Of a stretch of DNA of 17,580 nucleotides, positions 16,819-17,580 are shown one piece after another (the first letter of the stretch is position 1; every line of letters starts with the position of its first letter). Under the pieces are notes generated by a model that saw nothing but the letters and a program-made list of their open reading frames with translations, was not told the DNA's origin and did not search any database. The translations under genes were made by a program, and so were the position numbers. The stretch comes from Chitinophagaceae bacterium. Its GTDB lineage: Bacteria > Bacteroidota > Bacteroidia > Chitinophagales > Chitinophagaceae. The stretch is from NCBI GenBank assembly GCA_003456175.1, contig DMPB01000111.1, forward strand, positions 22,113 to 39,692, given 5' to 3'.

Positions 16819-16836
16819 GTTGCTGCGTACAGCAAC
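16819..16836. promoter_or_regulatory. Inverted repeat in the leader of the enzyme operon
   Basis: Seven-base perfect arms (gttgctg and cagcaac) flank a 4-base centre, cgta. The element ends 24 bp upstream of the first lyase ATG. It could be a second regulator site or a small hairpin in the 5' leader. Its sequence is unlike the LacI-type palindrome at 16901, so it need not bind the same protein. No U-run follows it, so it is not a typical terminator. Confidence 0.4.
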
Positions 16837-16900
16837 GTTTAATGTTCCGAAATTCTTACCTTTTTAGCGGTTATGCCAATAATGTATGCTTGATTTTAAC

Positions 16901-16912
16901 GAAAACGGTTTC
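16901..16912. promoter_or_regulatory. Putative LacI/GalR-type operator
   Basis: The sequence gaaaacggtttc is a near-perfect palindrome with a central CG and A/T-rich arms (one mismatched pair), the pattern of LacI/GalR-family operators. It starts 106 bp upstream of the first lyase ATG and lies 8 bp beyond the stop codon of the LacI-type regulator gene. That is a sensible place for repression of the enzyme operon. Binding by this regulator is inferred from proximity only. Confidence 0.5.
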
Positions 16913-16919
16913 AGATAGA

Positions 16920-17580
16920 TTATAGTAATCTGGTAGAATTACGTTCAATAATTGTTGCTGGCAAGTGTATTTCTTCGTTGTAGAGTTTGTACTTCTTCTT
17001 TTCTAAAGAGTTCATGAGTAAGGTGGCTACTTTTTCACCCATTTCGTAAGCAGGTGGTACTACAGTTGTAAGTGATGGCGACAATAAAGATGCAAAGGAG
17101 AGGCAAGTAAAACTAATGATTTTTACATCGTTAGGAATGTTCAATTGTAACTCATCGCAAACGTAGTAAGCGGTAATGGCCATTTTTTCTACAGGGGATA
17201 AAATGCCATCAGGGCGATTAGAACCGTTTAACAACGATTTTAACAATTGGTAGTTGCCTTCATAATCTTGATCGCATCGTAAAATTAAACTTTCATCGAT
17301 TGGAATATTGTGCTTTTCAAGTGCTTTCACGTAACCTTCTAAGCGACGCTTGCCAATAGAGAAGTTTTGTAGTACATACATATAAGCAATACGCTTACAG
17401 CCTTGCTGAATTAAATGCTCTACTGCTTGAAATGCACTTTCAACATCGTTAGCGGTAACTTTAGTAGTAGGGAAGCTTTCGCAAATACGATCAAAGAACA
17501 CAACCGATACCCCAAGGTCTGTTATTTCTTTGATGTGTTCCATATCATCGTCGGTACATACGGTAGAGATAATAATACCA
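16920..17580 (-). CDS. LacI/GalR-family transcriptional regulator, C-terminal part (partial)
   Basis: This is the ligand-binding part of a LacI/GalR repressor, about 219 residues, cut by the right edge. The frame stays open past the ATG at 17543, and the residues before it (GIIISTVCTDDD) are the usual LacI sequence leading into LGVSVVFFDR, so that ATG is internal. Other marks are the first half of the periplasmic-binding-protein fold with AFQAVEHLIQQGCKRIAYM, RRLEGYVKALEKHNIPID, the PDGILSPVEKMAITAYYV segment, and the late PSLTTVVPPAYEMGEKVATL, which is typical of the family. The DNA-binding helix-turn-helix lies outside the window. The gene is co-directional with the enzyme operon and ends 125 bp before its first ATG. 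It most likely senses a sugar released from the target glycan and controls the operon through the palindrome at 16901. A LacI-type regulator is less common for PULs than hybrid two-component or anti-sigma systems. Confidence 0.94.
   Translation of the reverse strand, partial: GIIISTVCTDDDMEHIKEITDLGVSVVFFDRICESFPTTKVTANDVESAFQAVEHLIQQGCKRIAYMYVLQNFSIGKRRLEGYVKALEKHNIPIDESLILRCDQDYEGNYQLLKSLLNGSNRPDGILSPVEKMAITAYYVCDELQLNIPNDVKIISFTCLSFASLLSPSLTTVVPPAYEMGEKVATLLMNSLEKKKYKLYNEEIHLPATIIERNSTRLL

Larger units (their letters stand above)
16795..16919. other. Regulatory gap between regulator and enzyme operon
   Basis: These 125 bp hold the only sizeable upstream space of the five-gene operon, so its promoter should be here or further right. 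They contain the LacI-like palindrome at 16901 and the inverted repeat at 16819. I could not find a match to the Bacteroidota promoter form (TAnnTTTG) with the right spacing; tattgtttg at about 16808-16816 on the - strand is one base too long. No ORF or RNA gene is seen. Confidence 0.6.

Noticed and set aside
16800..16870. Bacteroidota -7 promoter box (TAnnTTTG) upstream of the operon
   Set aside because: The closest match has three instead of two spacer bases and no clear -33 partner, so I did not call it.
17541..17543. ATG at 17543 as the start of the LacI-type regulator
   Set aside because: The frame is open to the right edge with LacI-like residues before it, and a protein starting here would lack the DNA-binding domain.
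1..17580. CRISPR arrays, tRNA or rRNA genes, insertion sequences, integrases
   Set aside because: I saw no regularly spaced identical repeats, no RNA gene patterns and no transposase or recombinase sequence on either strand.

Overview
The window looks like a polysaccharide utilization locus (PUL) from a member of the Bacteroidota. The evidence is a SusC/SusD pair, lipoproteins with short lipoboxes, AT-rich DNA and little use of Shine-Dalgarno sequences. The style of the proteins suggests Chitinophagaceae or a relative, but that is a guess.

Left third (+ strand): the C-terminal half of a SusC-type TonB-dependent transporter is cut by the left edge. It is followed 13 bp later by a SusD-type glycan-binding lipoprotein, and then by a DUF5017-like surface lipoprotein. 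These three should form the outer-membrane capture and import complex. A strong nested hairpin at about 4561-4657 separates this group from the genes that converge on it.

Right two thirds (- strand): five genes are packed with gaps of only 1-13 bp, read from right to left, and probably form one operon. In transcription order they are: a heparinase II/III-like lyase (819 aa), a sialate-O-acetylesterase-like SGNH esterase (513 aa), a second heparinase II/III-like lyase (853 aa), a very large multimodular lyase-like protein (1529 aa: lyase core, chitobiase-type domain, two PA14-like domains, second chitobiase-type domain, LamG-like domain), and an alpha/beta-hydrolase esterase (319 aa). All five have N-terminal export signals. 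Upstream, in the same direction, lies a LacI/GalR-type regulator cut by the right edge. A LacI-like operator palindrome sits in the 125 bp between regulator and operon.

Taken together: the SusC/SusD/DUF5017 complex would bind and import oligosaccharides. Three diverged lyase paralogues and two esterases would cleave and de-esterify a uronic-acid-containing, probably O-acylated polysaccharide. The LacI-type protein would sense a breakdown product. No sulfatase, unsaturated glucuronyl hydrolase or other glycoside hydrolase is visible here, so the substrate cannot be named. The most unusual signals are an over-represented octamer (CCGYAAGG) spread through the enzyme genes, a Gly-rich repeat inserted into SusD, the 1529-aa architecture, and the divergence of active-site motifs among the three lyases.
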